A stretch of DNA of 22,373 bases, from the NCBI GenBank assembly GCA_964540295.1, contig CAZIMT010000036.1:1-22373 (forward strand), written 5' to 3'. The position numbers and the translations under genes were made by a program. The DNA comes from CAZCPB01 sp964540295. GTDB lineage: Bacteria > Planctomycetota > Phycisphaerae > Phycisphaerales > UBA1924. This document shows, piece by piece, positions 21,828-22,373 of this stretch. The notes below the pieces were generated by a model. It made no database searches and was not told where the DNA came from. It saw nothing but the letters and a program-made list of their open reading frames with translations. Within the stretch, counting starts at the first letter, position 1. Each line of letters starts with the position of its first letter.

Positions 21828-22373
21828 TTAGAGATGCGTGCGAAACCCCGCCGAATTCTCGCCAACTCGATGAATCGCCAGCGTGTTCGTCGCCTTGGCA
21901 CGCCCCAGCGGTCGGCCCGCCAGCAGCACGATCGGGTCGCCCCGCTCGCAGATCTCGCGCGACAGCAAGCACTCGTCCACCGCAATATTCCAATCCGAAA
22001 GCTTCCCCGACGCTGGCGGCTGACCCAGCACCGCCGTGACGCCGCCAAGCAGCGCCATGCGACGAGTCGCCACCGGGTCCGACGAGAACGCCACGATCGG
22101 CAGGCACATGTTGTTCTGGCTGAGATACCGCGCCGTGCCGCCGTTCTGCGACCAGCAGACGACAACCTTGGCCCGAAGGTCCGCGGCGATCTGCGCCGCC
22201 CCGTGCGCCAGCGCCGCGGTGCCGCGGTGCGCCTCGCGCAATCTCGTCGGTGCACGCCCCACGGACCTGGGCATCGACGCAACACGCTCCTCGGCCGCCG
22301 CAATGATCCGCCGCATCGTCTCTACCACCAGCACCGGGTGCTTCCCCATGGCCGTCTCCGCCGAGAGCATCAC
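21828..22373 (-). CDS. pyk: pyruvate kinase, C-terminal part (cut by right edge)
   Basis: These are the last 181 residues of pyruvate kinase; the start lies beyond the window. The first visible residues VMLSAETAMGKHPVLVVETM match the end of the catalytic barrel, where the LSxETAxGxxP motif helps position the substrate. The rest is the C-terminal domain with VVCWSQNGGTARYLSQ and the final strand GDPIVLLAGRPLG. The enzyme makes ATP and pyruvate from phosphoenolpyruvate at the end of glycolysis. The first visible codon is GTG read as Val inside the gene, not a start. The stop is TAA at 21828. Confidence 0.93.
   Translation of the reverse strand: MMLSAETAMGKHPVLVVETMRRIIAAAEERVASMPRSVGRAPTRLREAHRGTAALAHGAAQIAADLRAKVVVCWSQNGGTARYLSQNNMCLPIVAFSSDPVATRRMALLGGVTAVLGQPPASGKLSDWNIAVDECLLSREICERGDPIVLLAGRPLGRAKATNTLAIHRVGENSAGFRTHL

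Noticed and set aside
1..22373. tRNA or rRNA genes
   Set aside because: I looked for GGTTCGAATCC-like T-arm words and conserved rRNA segments in the intergenic stretches and saw none; a covariance-model scan would settle it.

Overview
The window is high-GC bacterial DNA that most resembles a planctomycete of the class Phycisphaerae. The pointers are two pseudopilin-type proteins with the FTLIELLVVIAIIALL signature, a secreted protein ending in a dockerin-like tail with a terminal Gly-Cys (a form I associate with Phycisphaerae), a small CxxCGYxL zinc-ribbon membrane protein, and a TgpA/DUF58 pair. This placement is inference from gene content; no rRNA or other direct taxonomic marker is present. 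No tRNA, rRNA, CRISPR array or transposase gene was found.

Layout. From 1 to 2803 (minus strand) lie a prepilin-like gene, a sugar ABC permease and the start of its periplasmic binding protein, which runs off the left edge. From 2804 to 3579 there is a gene-free stretch with an assembly gap. The secreted dockerin-tailed protein (3580-5529, plus) meets the long minus-strand cluster at a strong hairpin terminator (5600-5623). Read in its own direction, that cluster runs tyrS, a B12-binding/MeaB-type GTPase fusion, a SpoIIE-type phosphatase, scpB, a lipoprotein, DUF58, TgpA-like transglutaminase and a PilZ protein. The scpB to TgpA genes overlap by a few bases each and are probably one translationally coupled unit.

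From 15762 to 16672 (plus) a previously easy-to-miss 46-residue membrane protein precedes a heme oxygenase with a His-rich N-terminus. A 99-105 bp inverted-repeat element lies between it and threonine dehydratase (minus, 16822-18036), which follows a DMT/YdcZ-type transporter gene (18127-18594). A second prepilin-like gene and a zinc-ribbon membrane protein (18933-20387, plus) then face cinA and the end of pyruvate kinase (minus, to the right edge).

The genes are mostly housekeeping and cell-surface functions; I see no defence or mobile gene cluster. The most notable observations are a compositional mosaic inside tyrS, the possible MITE that supplies the stop codon of the threonine dehydratase gene, the B12-binding/GTPase fusion without a mutase domain, the small membrane ORF coupled to heme oxygenase, and several short tandem arrays in intergenic DNA. 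The 100-N gap is flanked by an exact 55-bp duplicate and is probably an assembler join rather than a real repeat.
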